24,276 nucleotides of DNA from an uncultured Acetatifactor sp. (GCA_910580225.1 CAJTXE010000052.1:1-24276), one strand, 5' to 3'. Shown: positions 8,833-15,364, counted from the first letter of the stretch. Made by a program: numbers and translations. Notes: generated by a model from the sequence alone, not told the origin.

Positions 8833-8862
8833 TTGACCGCGGAGCTTTTAATAACATCTACA
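8833..8862 (+). promoter_or_regulatory. Weak promoter candidate before the permease leader
   Basis: TTGACC at 8833-8838 is a good -35 match, but the region about 17-18 bp downstream (TCTACA at 8857-8862) is a poor -10. It lies 30 bp after the kinase stop and upstream of the long hairpin. If real, it would give the transporter genes their own transcript, with the weak -10 rescued by the response regulator. Kept only as a possibility. Confidence 0.25.
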
Positions 8863-8911
8863 GTCCAGCTAAGTAATGTCAAGTATTTATTAGAAAAAAT
8901 TTCTGCTGGAC

Positions 8912-9004
8912 GGTAAAGCTGCAACGGCGCACGAGAGGAGCTTTTATGAGTGCTTTTTCGAATAAAAGTTCCTCTTCTTACCGGTGTGCCGAAGCAGCTA
9001 TACC
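8912..9004 (+). promoter_or_regulatory. 93-nt long imperfect hairpin upstream of the permease gene
   Basis: The outer arms GGTAAAGCTGC (8912-8922) and GCAGCTATACC (8994-9004) pair except for one A-A. The next segment GGCGCAC (8926-8932) pairs with GTGTGCC (8984-8990) through one G-U. The apical stem, 8934-8947 with 8962-8975, pairs over 14 positions with one G-U and has a 14-nt loop. No U-run follows, so it is not a simple terminator. The apical stem contains the AGAGGAG ribosome site of the 28-codon leader ORF, and the ATG at 8946 lies at the loop border. This suggests structure-controlled leader translation, or a palindromic repeat element. Confidence 0.65.
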
Positions 9005-9032
9005 CTTTAGTGCTGTCGCGCAGCGACATTAA
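8946..9032 (+). CDS. Putative 28-residue leader peptide
   Basis: An ATG at 8946, five bases after AGAGGAG (8934-8940), opens 28 codons ending at TAA 9030-9032. The peptide begins MSAFSNKSSSSYRCAEAA and ends AVAQRH. It is Ser-rich with one Cys and has no hydrophobic signal. Its stop lies 13 bp before the permease start, so the ribosome that finishes it stops right at the permease ribosome site (CAGGAGG, 9034-9040). Its own ribosome site is inside the stem at 8912-9004 and its last codons run through a second hairpin (9014-9028). That arrangement fits a regulatory leader. It could also be a chance ORF in a palindromic element. Confidence 0.4.
   Translation: MSAFSNKSSSSYRCAEAAIPFSAVAQRH
9014..9028 (+). 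promoter_or_regulatory. Small hairpin just before the permease ribosome site
   Basis: TGTCGC (9014-9019) and GCGACA (9023-9028) form a perfect six-pair stem with a GCA loop, five bases before CAGGAGG. An alternative pairing GCTG/CAGC (9012-9015 with 9021-9024) uses overlapping bases and would exclude it. Together with the upstream long hairpin it could modulate access to the permease start. Confidence 0.4.
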
Positions 9033-9045
9033 ACAGGAGGACTTT

Positions 9046-10455
9046 ATGTATTTAATTGGTCACGCACTCAAAAATATAGTGCGAAACAGGGGGAGGTATC
9101 TGTTGATTGGTGCTGTATTGATTATATGCCTGGCATCAATAACGGTATCTTCCATGATTCATTTCACAACGGAAGCAGTCATTGATGACTATTCAGACCG
9201 TTTCGGCGCAAGTGTCTTCTTTACACCGGATTTAAGAAAGCTGTTTACCCTTATGGAACCAGACGAAAACGGAATGTACCATAATCCTGAAATCACAACG
9301 GAACAGTACATTGCGTTCTCCAGATCGGATGCTGTGAAAAGCACGCTCTTTCAAGGTTCACGCCAGACGTACAGCAATCAGCTTATCGGATTGGATCAGG
9401 GTGGAGAAGAAGAAAGCTGGGAGTCAGGAACGGACAATGTTTTTTTGACAGACACACAAGCCGCAGCTCATGTACAAAGGCAGGCCCCAAACACCACTGT
9501 TGTAGGCTATTCAGATGATTCCATGATGGAAGATTTTACTTTGGGACTGCGTGAACTCGATGAGGGCAGACTGTTTGCGGCTTCCGGCGAGTGCATGGTA
9601 AGCCGTGACTTTGCTGATCTGAACGGCTTGGAACTGGGCGACCAACTCGAACTGCAGGATGTGAACAGCACGGATGTGGAGATGCTCCATCTGACTATCT
9701 GCGGAATTTATCTGGATATAACGACACCGCAGCCAAATGGCGGTAACTGGGCAGTCAACAATCGGCGCAATGAAATCCTCACCAGCTTTTCCACCCTTGA
9801 AGAACATAGCAATGCCGGGCTTTATGTGACAGCAGTGTACTATCTGAAAAATCCTGACTTGGCGGCCGAATTTGAAAGCTATGTAAAGGAGAACGGGCTG
9901 CATGAAGTCTACAATGTCAACGTGGACGCAGAAAGCTACAACCGAGTCGTAAAGCCGGTTGAGAGTCTGAAAAGTATTTCAGCTGCTTTTCTTGCTGTGA
10001 TACTTCTGGTGGGGTGCCTGATTTTAATCTTGTTGTCAATGCTGGGGGTACGGGAAAGGAAATATGAAATCGGGGTACTGCGTGCGATGGGAATGCCAAA
10101 AGTGAAAGTTGCGTTTGGACTTATCTGCGAATCCGTCTGCATCATGGCTCTGTGTCTTTGTATCGGTTTGGGCATCGGCGGCCTTATCGCACAACCTGTG
10201 TCAGATGCAATCGTGAATAGGCAGGCGGGTTTTATGGAACAACACCCGCAGGCAGACTATGGTGATATCCTTTCCAGTACGAACGGCATGAATGAAACTC
10301 CACCCACCCTGCAGGAGGTGAGAATTGTCCAGACGCCGGAAAGTGTTGCTTTTACCTTTATGATTTCGCTGGCTCTTGGCCTGCTTACGAACATTGCGGG
10401 AATCTTCTATATTACAAGATATGAGCCCGTGAAGATTCTTTCGGAAAGGGGATGA
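9046..10455 (+). CDS. FtsX/MacB-type ABC transporter permease
   Basis: A 469-residue membrane protein. The start at 9046 is chosen for CAGGAGG 5 bp upstream; an in-frame extension to 8950 would place 32 codons inside the hairpin leader. Transmembrane segment 1 lies at ~18-38. A large extracytoplasmic domain (~40-305) follows, and segments 2-4 lie at ~310-332, ~354-380 and ~432-457. This is the layout of MacB/FtsX permeases, which use ATP hydrolysis for mechanical work or export of peptides and lipids rather than simple import. The cytoplasmic coupling motif YEIGVLRAMGM after segment 2 is diagnostic. The ATPase starts 4 bp downstream. Substrate unknown; peptide antibiotic sensing or resistance is inferred from the adjacent two-component genes. 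Confidence 0.92.
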   Translation: MYLIGHALKNIVRNRGRYLLIGAVLIICLASITVSSMIHFTTEAVIDDYSDRFGASVFFTPDLRKLFTLMEPDENGMYHNPEITTEQYIAFSRSDAVKSTLFQGSRQTYSNQLIGLDQGGEEESWESGTDNVFLTDTQAAAHVQRQAPNTTVVGYSDDSMMEDFTLGLRELDEGRLFAASGECMVSRDFADLNGLELGDQLELQDVNSTDVEMLHLTICGIYLDITTPQPNGGNWAVNNRRNEILTSFSTLEEHSNAGLYVTAVYYLKNPDLAAEFESYVKENGLHEVYNVNVDAESYNRVVKPVESLKSISAAFLAVILLVGCLILILLSMLGVRERKYEIGVLRAMGMPKVKVAFGLICESVCIMALCLCIGLGIGGLIAQPVSDAIVNRQAGFMEQHPQADYGDILSSTNGMNETPPTLQEVRIVQTPESVAFTFMISLALGLLTNIAGIFYITRYEPVKILSERG

Positions 10456-10459
10456 TGAT

Positions 10460-11143
10460 ATGAGTATATTGCATTTGGAGCATATCTCTTACACTTATGA
10501 AAAATCGGAGACGCCTGTACTGCGTGATATTACAGCCGATTTTGAAGCGGGGAAAATGTATGCTGTTATCGGAAAATCCGGTGCTGGCAAATCAACACTG
10601 TTGTCTTTGGTTTCCGGGCTTGATGTATGCAGGGAGGGAACGATATCCTATAATGGTGAAAATCTGAAATGCATCAACAGAGACAGATACAGGGCATTAA
10701 ACATCGGTGTAGTTTTCCAGAGCTATAATCTGCTGCTGAATGCTTCTGCTGTTGAAAATGTTGTCCTTTCCATGAATTTGAGCGGGGACAGGAGCAGAGG
10801 CAAGAAGCAGTCGGCATACAGGCTTTTGGAAAAAGTCGGAATTGACCGGGTGACTGCAGACAGGAAAATATTGAAGCTGTCCGGAGGCGAGCAGCAGCGG
10901 ACAGGCATCGCCAGAGCCCTCTCCCACAACCCGGATATTCTGATTGCAGACGAACCCACAGGAAACCTGGATGAAGACACAGAGGAAGAAATTATGCAGA
11001 TTCTTACAAGCCTGGTAAAGAATGAAGGGTGTTGTGTCATTCTTGCCACGCATTCCCACAAAGTTGCATCCTATGCAGATGAAGTGTTGGGCTTGTCAGA
11101 CGGCAGACTGGTAACGGTAAACCAGAGAAGCGGATTAGAATGA
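10460..11143 (+). CDS. ABC transporter ATP-binding protein (LolD/MacB type)
   Basis: A 227-residue nucleotide-binding subunit. It has Walker A GKSGAGKST (38-46), Q-loop Gln87 (VVFQSYNLL), signature LSGGEQQR (140-147), Walker B ILIADE (160-165) with the D-loop GNLD, and switch His198 (ATHSH). The sequence falls in the MacB/LolD/BceA class that works with FtsX-type permeases such as the one just upstream. Two copies should pair with the permease at the inner face of the membrane. Its TGA overlaps the next ATG by 4 bp. All catalytic motifs are intact. Confidence 0.95.
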   Translation: MSILHLEHISYTYEKSETPVLRDITADFEAGKMYAVIGKSGAGKSTLLSLVSGLDVCREGTISYNGENLKCINRDRYRALNIGVVFQSYNLLLNASAVENVVLSMNLSGDRSRGKKQSAYRLLEKVGIDRVTADRKILKLSGGEQQRTGIARALSHNPDILIADEPTGNLDEDTEEEIMQILTSLVKNEGCCVILATHSHKVASYADEVLGLSDGRLVTVNQRSGLE

Positions 11144-11451
11144 TTGCGATAGAATGGAGAATAGGAATCATGGGAAAATTGTCTAAGATTATACTGTCAT
11201 GTGCCTGCACTGTCTTTGCTATTGCCATAATCGGATTTTGTGTTTGGAAAATAACATACACACCTTCAGCAGCCAGCAGCCAGAACAACAGTATGGATAT
11301 TACGGATAGCGAAACAGACAGCATAAAAATAACTGCACCTGACGGAAGTGAATTCATTATTGTTAATCCTCCCGTTCCAAAGAATGATTCAAATACAAAC
11401 AGTTATGAGTGGGGGATAACAAATTTTGACCATTCAGAAGGTGGGAAGTAA
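11140..11451 (+). CDS. Small membrane-anchored protein of the transporter operon
   Basis: A 103-residue protein with one hydrophobic segment (CTVFAIAIIGFCVWKI, ~22-38) followed by a polar, Ser/Asn/Asp-rich ~65-residue domain that would face outside (SIKITAPDGSEFIIVNPP). The start at 11140 overlaps the ATPase stop as ATGA; a second ATG at 11170 (MGKLSK) is equally plausible and gives a shorter n-region. No family recognised. Its position as the last gene of the module suggests an accessory or ligand-binding role for the transporter or kinase, which is inference. Confidence 0.65.
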   Translation: MIAIEWRIGIMGKLSKIILSCACTVFAIAIIGFCVWKITYTPSAASSQNNSMDITDSETDSIKITAPDGSEFIIVNPPVPKNDSNTNSYEWGITNFDHSEGGK

Positions 11452-11579
11452 CATTCTGTAAAATAACATCAAGTTGCGGCAATTCTGGTATATCAGAAAT
11501 TGCACTGTACAATATAAAGAAAGAGGTATTAAAAAGCTCGTAATAACAGCAATGAAAGGAAAATTTATAAGAGACAGAG

Positions 11580-11755
11580 AGGAATCTCCCTGATTAGTTT
11601 AAGGGGAATCGGCCCCGGAAGCGGGGTGCAGGTATCTGTATTTTTCAGCTGAAACTTATATCATTACTTAAGAACAGGCATGGAAACAGTCTTCCCATGC
11701 GGCATTACAGAAAAAGCCAGCGGAACAGACATAAATCTGGACGGCTGGCTTTTTT
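11580..11755 (+). ncRNA. Candidate structured transcript between two convergent gene groups
   Basis: The 319-bp stretch 11452-11770 has no convincing gene. It contains a compact GC hairpin (CCCCG 11613-11617, loop GAAG, CGGGG 11622-11626), a second hairpin GCATGG/CCATGC (around 11678-11700) and then a strong terminator. This could be the 3' untranslated end of the transporter operon, or an independent small RNA. TACAAT at 11508-11513 could serve as a -10 but lacks a matching -35. I compared it mentally with cobalamin and c-di-GMP riboswitch cores and found no match. No gene follows on this strand before the terminator, so a riboswitch is unlikely. Confidence 0.3.
11711..11755 (+). terminator. 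Rho-independent terminator
   Basis: AAAAAGCCAGC (11711-11721) pairs with GCTGGCTTTTT (11744-11754) and the 3' side runs into six T residues, with more T after one G. It ends the transporter operon or the candidate RNA. The A-rich 5' arm makes it potentially bidirectional, so it may also insulate the reverse-strand remnant that follows. Confidence 0.85.
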
Positions 11756-11770
11756 GCTTTTTCTGACATA

Positions 11771-12013
11771 CTACGTTTGTTCGTCACGGATACTTTCGGA
11801 CTGTTCTTTTAGCAGGGCATTCTGATCAGTATCTGTAAGTACAGCTGCGGCAGCGACGAGAGTGGACAAGCTTTTTTCGTTGCACAGCGGAAGCAGGCGC
11901 AGCAGCATCTGGTATGTAGAGCCGGTCCTGTCGGCTCCATCCTGGAAGATACAGTTGTCCGCGGAAATATCCAGCGTCTTCGATAAGAATTTCCATATCT
12001 TGATTCTTACCAA
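11771..12013 (-). pseudogene. C-terminal remnant of an XRE-type regulator
   Basis: About 80 residues beginning KIWKFLSKTLDISADNCIF and continuing LLRLLPLCNEKSLSTL. This is the typical tail after the helix-turn-helix of many Clostridial XRE regulators, where a helix like KLSKALDVSTDYLLFG is followed by a C-terminal helical pair. The DNA-binding half is missing: the frame is closed by TAG shortly upstream (near 12030) and only a TTG is available as a start. I read it as a truncated gene and not as a functional protein. Confidence 0.4.
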
Positions 12014-12139
12014 AAAGGAGCCATTTTTTACCTAAGACACAAACTTTTTTACATTACCAATTTATTAATAATATTTTGTACTGTTTAGGAAGATTTTCAA
12101 ACCACATTTACAGACTACTTCATACAAAGCTTCATAAAA

Positions 12140-12457
12140 TCATTTTTTCTTAGTCAAAAATGAATCACTTTTAAATTCGGAAATTATGTTCCGAATTATT
12201 TCTATTTGCTTATCTGACAAACCATCCACGTTTACCATTACAGAACTGTCTATTTTTACCGACCTTCCTAAGATATAATCAGTTGATACATGGAAGATGT
12301 CAGCTAATGCCACCAGCTTATCAAGGCTTGGCTTTCTCTCTTGATTTTCATATGCACTGATTAACGCAGGAGTTACGCCGATTTGCCTTGCAATATCAGA
12401 TTGAGAAAAATTATACTTTTCCCGTAGCGCAATTAATCGTTTTGCTATTGATTCCAT
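12140..12457 (-). CDS. XRE-family transcriptional repressor
   Basis: A 105-residue protein with an HTH_XRE domain at ~3-59: ALREKYNFSQSDIARQIGVT is the first helices and turn, ALISAYENQERKPS the recognition helix. It ends in a lysine-rich tail. The ATG at 12455-12457 is preferred because AAAGGAG lies just upstream; a TTG three codons earlier would overlap that ribosome site. It is divergent from the lipoprotein gene at 12609, and the 150-bp space between them carries several TCAAC/GTTGA half-sites. It likely represses both its own gene and the lipoprotein gene. Confidence 0.9.
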   Translation of the reverse strand: MESIAKRLIALREKYNFSQSDIARQIGVTPALISAYENQERKPSLDKLVALADIFHVSTDYILGRSVKIDSSVMVNVDGLSDKQIEIIRNIISEFKSDSFLTKKK

Positions 12458-12459
12458 AA

Positions 12460-12503
12460 GTATCAACTCCTTTCAACTGCTAGTATAAAATATGGGTTGA
12501 TAC
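12460..12503. promoter_or_regulatory. Repressor-side operator repeats and -10 box
   Basis: GTATCAAC (12460-12467) and GTTGATAC (12496-12503) are an exact inverted repeat, and a further TTTCAAC lies at 12471-12477. They flank AGTATA at 12482-12487, which on the - strand reads TATACT, a good -10 for the repressor gene. The first half-site overlaps the repressor ribosome site, so bound protein would block its own expression. Confidence 0.5.
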
Positions 12504-12519
12504 AAAAGGTTATATGCAA

Positions 12520-12538
12520 TTTCAACTATATGTTGAAA
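12520..12538. promoter_or_regulatory. Operator palindrome over the lipoprotein promoter
   Basis: TTTCAAC-TATAT-GTTGAAA is a perfect 7-bp inverted repeat with a 5-bp centre. Its right half contains the -35 hexamer of the + strand promoter. The half-site is the same TCAAC motif seen at 12463, 12473 and 12496 (inverted), which supports one regulator reading all of them, most likely the adjacent XRE protein. Confidence 0.6.
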
Positions 12539-12561
12539 TATTAGGAATATTATGGTACAAT
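12533..12561 (+). promoter_or_regulatory. Sigma-A promoter of the CxxC-repeat lipoprotein gene
   Basis: TTGAAA (12533-12538), 17 bp, then TACAAT (12556-12561): one of the best promoters in the window. Transcription would start near 12568, giving a ~40-nt leader with a GGGAG ribosome site. The -35 is inside the operator palindrome. Confidence 0.75.
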
Positions 12562-12608
12562 ACCTGTGCGTTTCAAAATACTCATTCTAAAGAGAGGGAG
12601 ATACTAAA

Positions 12609-13592
12609 ATGAAAAGAAAATTGATTTTATTACCCATAATATGCACATTTGCAATTAGCCTGAATGGCTGTGGACATGAGCATGTATGGGCAGATGCTAC
12701 TTGTTTAGTACCTAAAACATGCAGCGAGTGTGGAGAAACCGAGGGCGAAGTTACAGACCATAAATGGGTAGAAGCCTCTTGTGAAAAAGCAAAACACTGT
12801 GAAGTATGTGGGATAACGGATGGAGAACCTTTAAGCCATGAATGGTTAGAAGCAACCTATGAAGAACCAAAAACCTGTGCTTTATGCAGTTTGACGGAAG
12901 GAGAACCCTTACCGGAACCCTATTGTGAGAAAAACAATATTACCTTTGAAAATTTGCAGGATATGGAGCTGCCATTTGCTACGGCTTTTTCAGAAGATGG
13001 AGAGATTGTGGAGATAGATGGTCTTTGGGCAGATTCAGGAATGGCACATTACAGTTTTGGAGAAATAACAATTGAACCTTCAGAACAGGAAGGTTACATT
13101 GATGTTACCATTCCATACGAAGTATCATTATCAGCGGAAGTATATTTAGATGCTACAAAGTTTGGCGGTGGATTTAGAATTGAAGCATCTTGGGCAGCCT
13201 TGAGTGTAGGGGATAGCTATACCGGATTATTTGTACCGTCTCAGGGCACTTATGGAAGTGATACAAACCAACATATTAAAAATTTTGAATGGAATGGAAA
13301 CACTTATACATTAAGCTATACAAAAGATACAAATTCGGAAAGCGGTTTTACGGATTGGACCGGTGGGGACGAGTCGATTTATAATTGTACATATGACTTG
13401 TCTGCCGATGTCGTTTATACAATCACAGTTCCAGAAGGATATGACGGCGCAGTATTGGCAATAGAGAGAAATGGCAAGGATGAGGTGCAACTGGGAAGGG
13501 ACGAAGAAACAGACGAAAAGGATATATATTTTCTTGAGGAGCATGATGCAGATTATTTTATTTTCTATCAGCTGTCAGATTTAATACAATAA
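12609..13592 (+). CDS. Secreted lipoprotein with three tandem HxW...CxxC repeats
   Basis: A 327-residue protein with signal peptide and lipobox LNGC (Cys21). Three 26-residue repeats follow, with H25/H51/H77, W27/W53/W79 and Cys pairs 38-41, 64-67 and 90-93; Cys32 and Cys58 precede the first two pairs and Tyr84 replaces the third. The pattern matches the zinc-ribbon-like wall-associated repeats seen in Clostridial surface proteins. A ~220-residue beta-rich domain follows (GLWADSGMAHYSFGEITIEP), with no catalytic motif seen. It is controlled by its own strong promoter and the divergent repressor, and closed by a terminator, so it forms an autonomous unit. GC is lower than in the flanking conjugative genes. 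Function unknown; metal or wall binding is a guess from the repeats. Confidence 0.85.
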   Translation: MKRKLILLPIICTFAISLNGCGHEHVWADATCLVPKTCSECGETEGEVTDHKWVEASCEKAKHCEVCGITDGEPLSHEWLEATYEEPKTCALCSLTEGEPLPEPYCEKNNITFENLQDMELPFATAFSEDGEIVEIDGLWADSGMAHYSFGEITIEPSEQEGYIDVTIPYEVSLSAEVYLDATKFGGGFRIEASWAALSVGDSYTGLFVPSQGTYGSDTNQHIKNFEWNGNTYTLSYTKDTNSESGFTDWTGGDESIYNCTYDLSADVVYTITVPEGYDGAVLAIERNGKDEVQLGRDEETDEKDIYFLEEHDADYFIFYQLSDLIQ

Positions 13593-13615
13593 ACATTACA
13601 TGAGAAAAATGAGAC

Positions 13616-13659
13616 AAGGGAAAGCGGTGTTTTGCAATGGATGTCGCTTTCCCTTATTT
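13616..13659 (+). terminator. Rho-independent terminator after the lipoprotein gene
   Basis: AAGGGAAAGCG (13616-13626) pairs perfectly with CGCTTTCCCTT (13645-13655), followed by ATTTA. It is a long stable stem 24 bp after the stop codon. Confidence 0.8.
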
Positions 13660-13690
13660 AATAGTATTCTTGAAAGACGACTTAACTTAA

Positions 13691-14616
13691 CAAAGGGGTG
13701 CTAAACTAAATGACATTGTAAATGTCTCCCTTCGTTTTGCCGTGGAGCATAAGTTGATCTCTTGAATCCCGCAGAAGGCATTAATTTGCCAAAGGACATA
13801 GAAGCCGGACCTTATCATATCAGGAAAGCGAATATTCAGAAAACACTTACAATGGAGCAGATACACACATTACTGGAAGCCAGTAAGGGGACACCTATTC
13901 ATATGCAGGTATTTTTCAATGCTTTCATGGGATTGGGGAGACAAGAGATAAACGGGTTAAAGTATTCGGATGTTGATTATATAAACCATACATTATCAGT
14001 GGAACGTCAATTGGGGAAAGAACTGAAAAGAAATTCGGATAAAAGTGAAAATACGCCACTGACGAAGAAGGAACTTTTGCTGAAATTAGCCTCCAGTAAA
14101 AGAGCGTTGCCTATTCCGGATTATGTATTTGAAGCAATTCTGGAAGAGAAAAAGAGATATGAGAGGAACAGGAGCCACAGAATGTCACAATTTCTGGATG
14201 CAGACGATATTTGCTGTTCTAATTACGGCAAGCCACGTAGTAAAGATTTTCATTGGAAATACGACAAGAAGCTTTTGAGAGATGCGGAGCTGCCGGACAT
14301 TAGATGGCATGACTTGAGAAGTACTTATTGAACTCTTTTGCTGAAGAGTGATTTTAGTCCCAAAGCGGTGTCAAAACTGATGGACCATGCCAAAGAACTG
14401 ATTACCGTGGATGTATATGGGGATAATCAGAATATCATCCCAGAAGAAATGTCAGAGTTACTGTCATATATGGATGATGTTATGCCGAAGAAAAAAGACG
14501 GAGATAAGCAGGGAGGTGAGGTGCTGGATGCAGGAATAAAGGTTGAGGAGTACCTCTTGGGAGTGGATGGATGTGGCGATAATTATGAGAACAAATATTC
14601 GGAACGAATGTTCTGA
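13691..14616 (+). pseudogene. Degenerate tyrosine recombinase (integrase)
   Basis: The C-terminal two-thirds of a phage-type integrase, in pieces. RGAKLNDIVNVSLRFAVEHK is readable from 13691. A one-base loss near 13762 shifts the frame before NPAEGINLPK. The catalytic domain shows box I MGLGRQEINGLKYSDVD (catalytic Arg) and HDLRSTY. A TGA at 14329-14331 then interrupts, and the frame resumes with LMDHAKELITVDVYGD, which carries the nucleophile Tyr. The glycine of the normal GHA motif is Asp. The N-terminal DNA-binding part is missing. It cannot be active unless the stop is read through, and presumably marks the end of an old integrated element. Its last codons overlap two LexA boxes. Confidence 0.88.
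14589..14613. promoter_or_regulatory. Two adjacent LexA (SOS) boxes
   Basis: GAACGAATGTTC (14602-14613) is a perfect GAAC-N4-GTTC box and agrees with the Bacillus/Clostridium LexA consensus core. GAACAAATATTC (14589-14600) is a second copy with one mismatch, one base away. They lie 20 bp upstream of the -35 of the uvrB promoter; uvrB is a classic SOS gene. The boxes fall inside the final codons of the broken integrase. Confidence 0.7.
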
Positions 14617-14633
14617 AAATTACAGTTTTTATC

Positions 14634-14662
14634 TATACAAATAAAATGTCCTATGGTATAAT
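14634..14662 (+). promoter_or_regulatory. Promoter of the uvrB fragment (extended -10)
   Basis: TATACA (14634-14639), 17 bp, then TATAAT (14657-14662) preceded by TGG, giving an extended -10. The start would be near 14669, leaving a ~185-nt leader that contains inverted repeats (14741-14794). It is intact although the gene behind it is truncated. Confidence 0.6.
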
Positions 14663-14740
14663 CAGAGTTGCTTTCGTGCTACTGAGTCCATTTTGGTTTT
14701 ACTACTATTATGGAATGTGGAAAAATGGGATTGGTGAACA

Positions 14741-14794
14741 AAATTCGTCGAAAGGCCATTTTTCTGAATACGGAAGATGTGGCACGACGAATTT
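14741..14794. repeat. 10-bp inverted repeat in the uvrB leader
   Basis: AAATTCGTCG (14741-14750) and CGACGAATTT (14785-14794) are exact reverse complements separated by 34 bp. A third copy of the core lies at 15283, downstream of the uvrB fragment. Confidence 0.6.
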
Positions 14795-15293
14795 CTGCCT
14801 AATAGGCGAACTTTTCTGATATGTTTTCAGCAGCATTATGGAGGTGATATTTCGTGCAAAATGAACAAAAGACGTTCATGAAACAAAAACCTTTCAAACT
14901 TCATTCCGAATACAAACCCACCGGCGACCAGCCCCAGGCAATCGCCGAACTGGTGGAGGGCTTCCAAAAAGGCAACCAGTTCCAGACTCTACTGGGCGTA
15001 ACCGGCTCCGGCAAGACCTTCACCATGGCCAACGTCATTGCAGCCCTGAACAAGCCCACTTTGGTCATAGCGCACAATAAGACCCTGGCCGGACAGCTCT
15101 ACGGCGAGTTCAAGGAATTTTTCCCAGAAAATGCGGTAGAATACTTTGTGTCCTACTATGAAAACATCGGTTTTCCAGTGTTGTTTAGTCCAAAGAACGT
15201 CCATTTTATGCGGGTTTTAAGGATTGGGCAGATATAAATGGATAGAATGAAATTAAGAAAAAAGAACGTTACAGGTGACTTGAATTCGTCGTG
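14783..15293. repeat. 11-bp inverted repeats flanking the uvrB fragment
   Basis: CACGACGAATT (14783-14793) and AATTCGTCGTG (15283-15293) are perfect inverted repeats bounding a 511-bp segment that contains the start and the truncated 5' end of uvrB. This looks like a small mobile unit or the scar of one, but no clear target-site duplication is seen outside the repeats. Confidence 0.45.
14854..15237 (+). pseudogene. uvrB: 5' fragment of uvrB (excinuclease ABC subunit B)
   Basis: GTG start at 14854 with GGAGGTG ~7 bp upstream. Residues 1-102 are clearly UvrB: FKLHSEYKPTGDQPQAIAEL, Walker A GVTGSGKT (48-55), PTLVIAHNKTLAGQLYGEFK and ENAVEYFVSYY. Real UvrB continues YYQPEAYVP and is about 660 residues. 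Here similarity stops at Tyr102 (base 15159) and 25 unrelated residues follow to the stop. The break coincides with a hairpin GAAAAC/GTTTTC at 15160-15175. The product keeps Walker A but loses the damage-binding and helicase parts, so it cannot repair DNA. An intact uvrB is expected elsewhere in the genome. Confidence 0.93.
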
Positions 15294-15309
15294 AAAGCCG
15301 GAAAAGGTA

Positions 15310-15338
15310 TTGTGTATATTAAGCTTAGAGGATATAAT
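15310..15338 (+). promoter_or_regulatory. Sigma-A promoter of the Rpn-family gene
   Basis: TTGTGT (15310-15315), 17 bp, then TATAAT (15333-15338). Transcription would begin near 15345, only ~20 bp before the ATG, with AGGTGGTGAG as the ribosome site. Confidence 0.7.
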
Positions 15339-15364
15339 ATAAATGTAGGTTAGGTGGTGAGCAA

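Noticed and set aside
8950..9045. 32-residue extension of the permease N-terminus
   Set aside because: It would start inside the hairpin with no ribosome site, while CAGGAGG precedes the ATG at 9046.
11590..11700. Riboswitch such as cobalamin or c-di-GMP type
   Set aside because: The conserved core sequences are not present, and the transcript would end without reaching a gene on that strand.
14808..14830. Third LexA box near GAAC...GTTTTC upstream of uvrB
   Set aside because: The half-sites are too far apart and imperfect compared with the two good boxes at 14589-14613.
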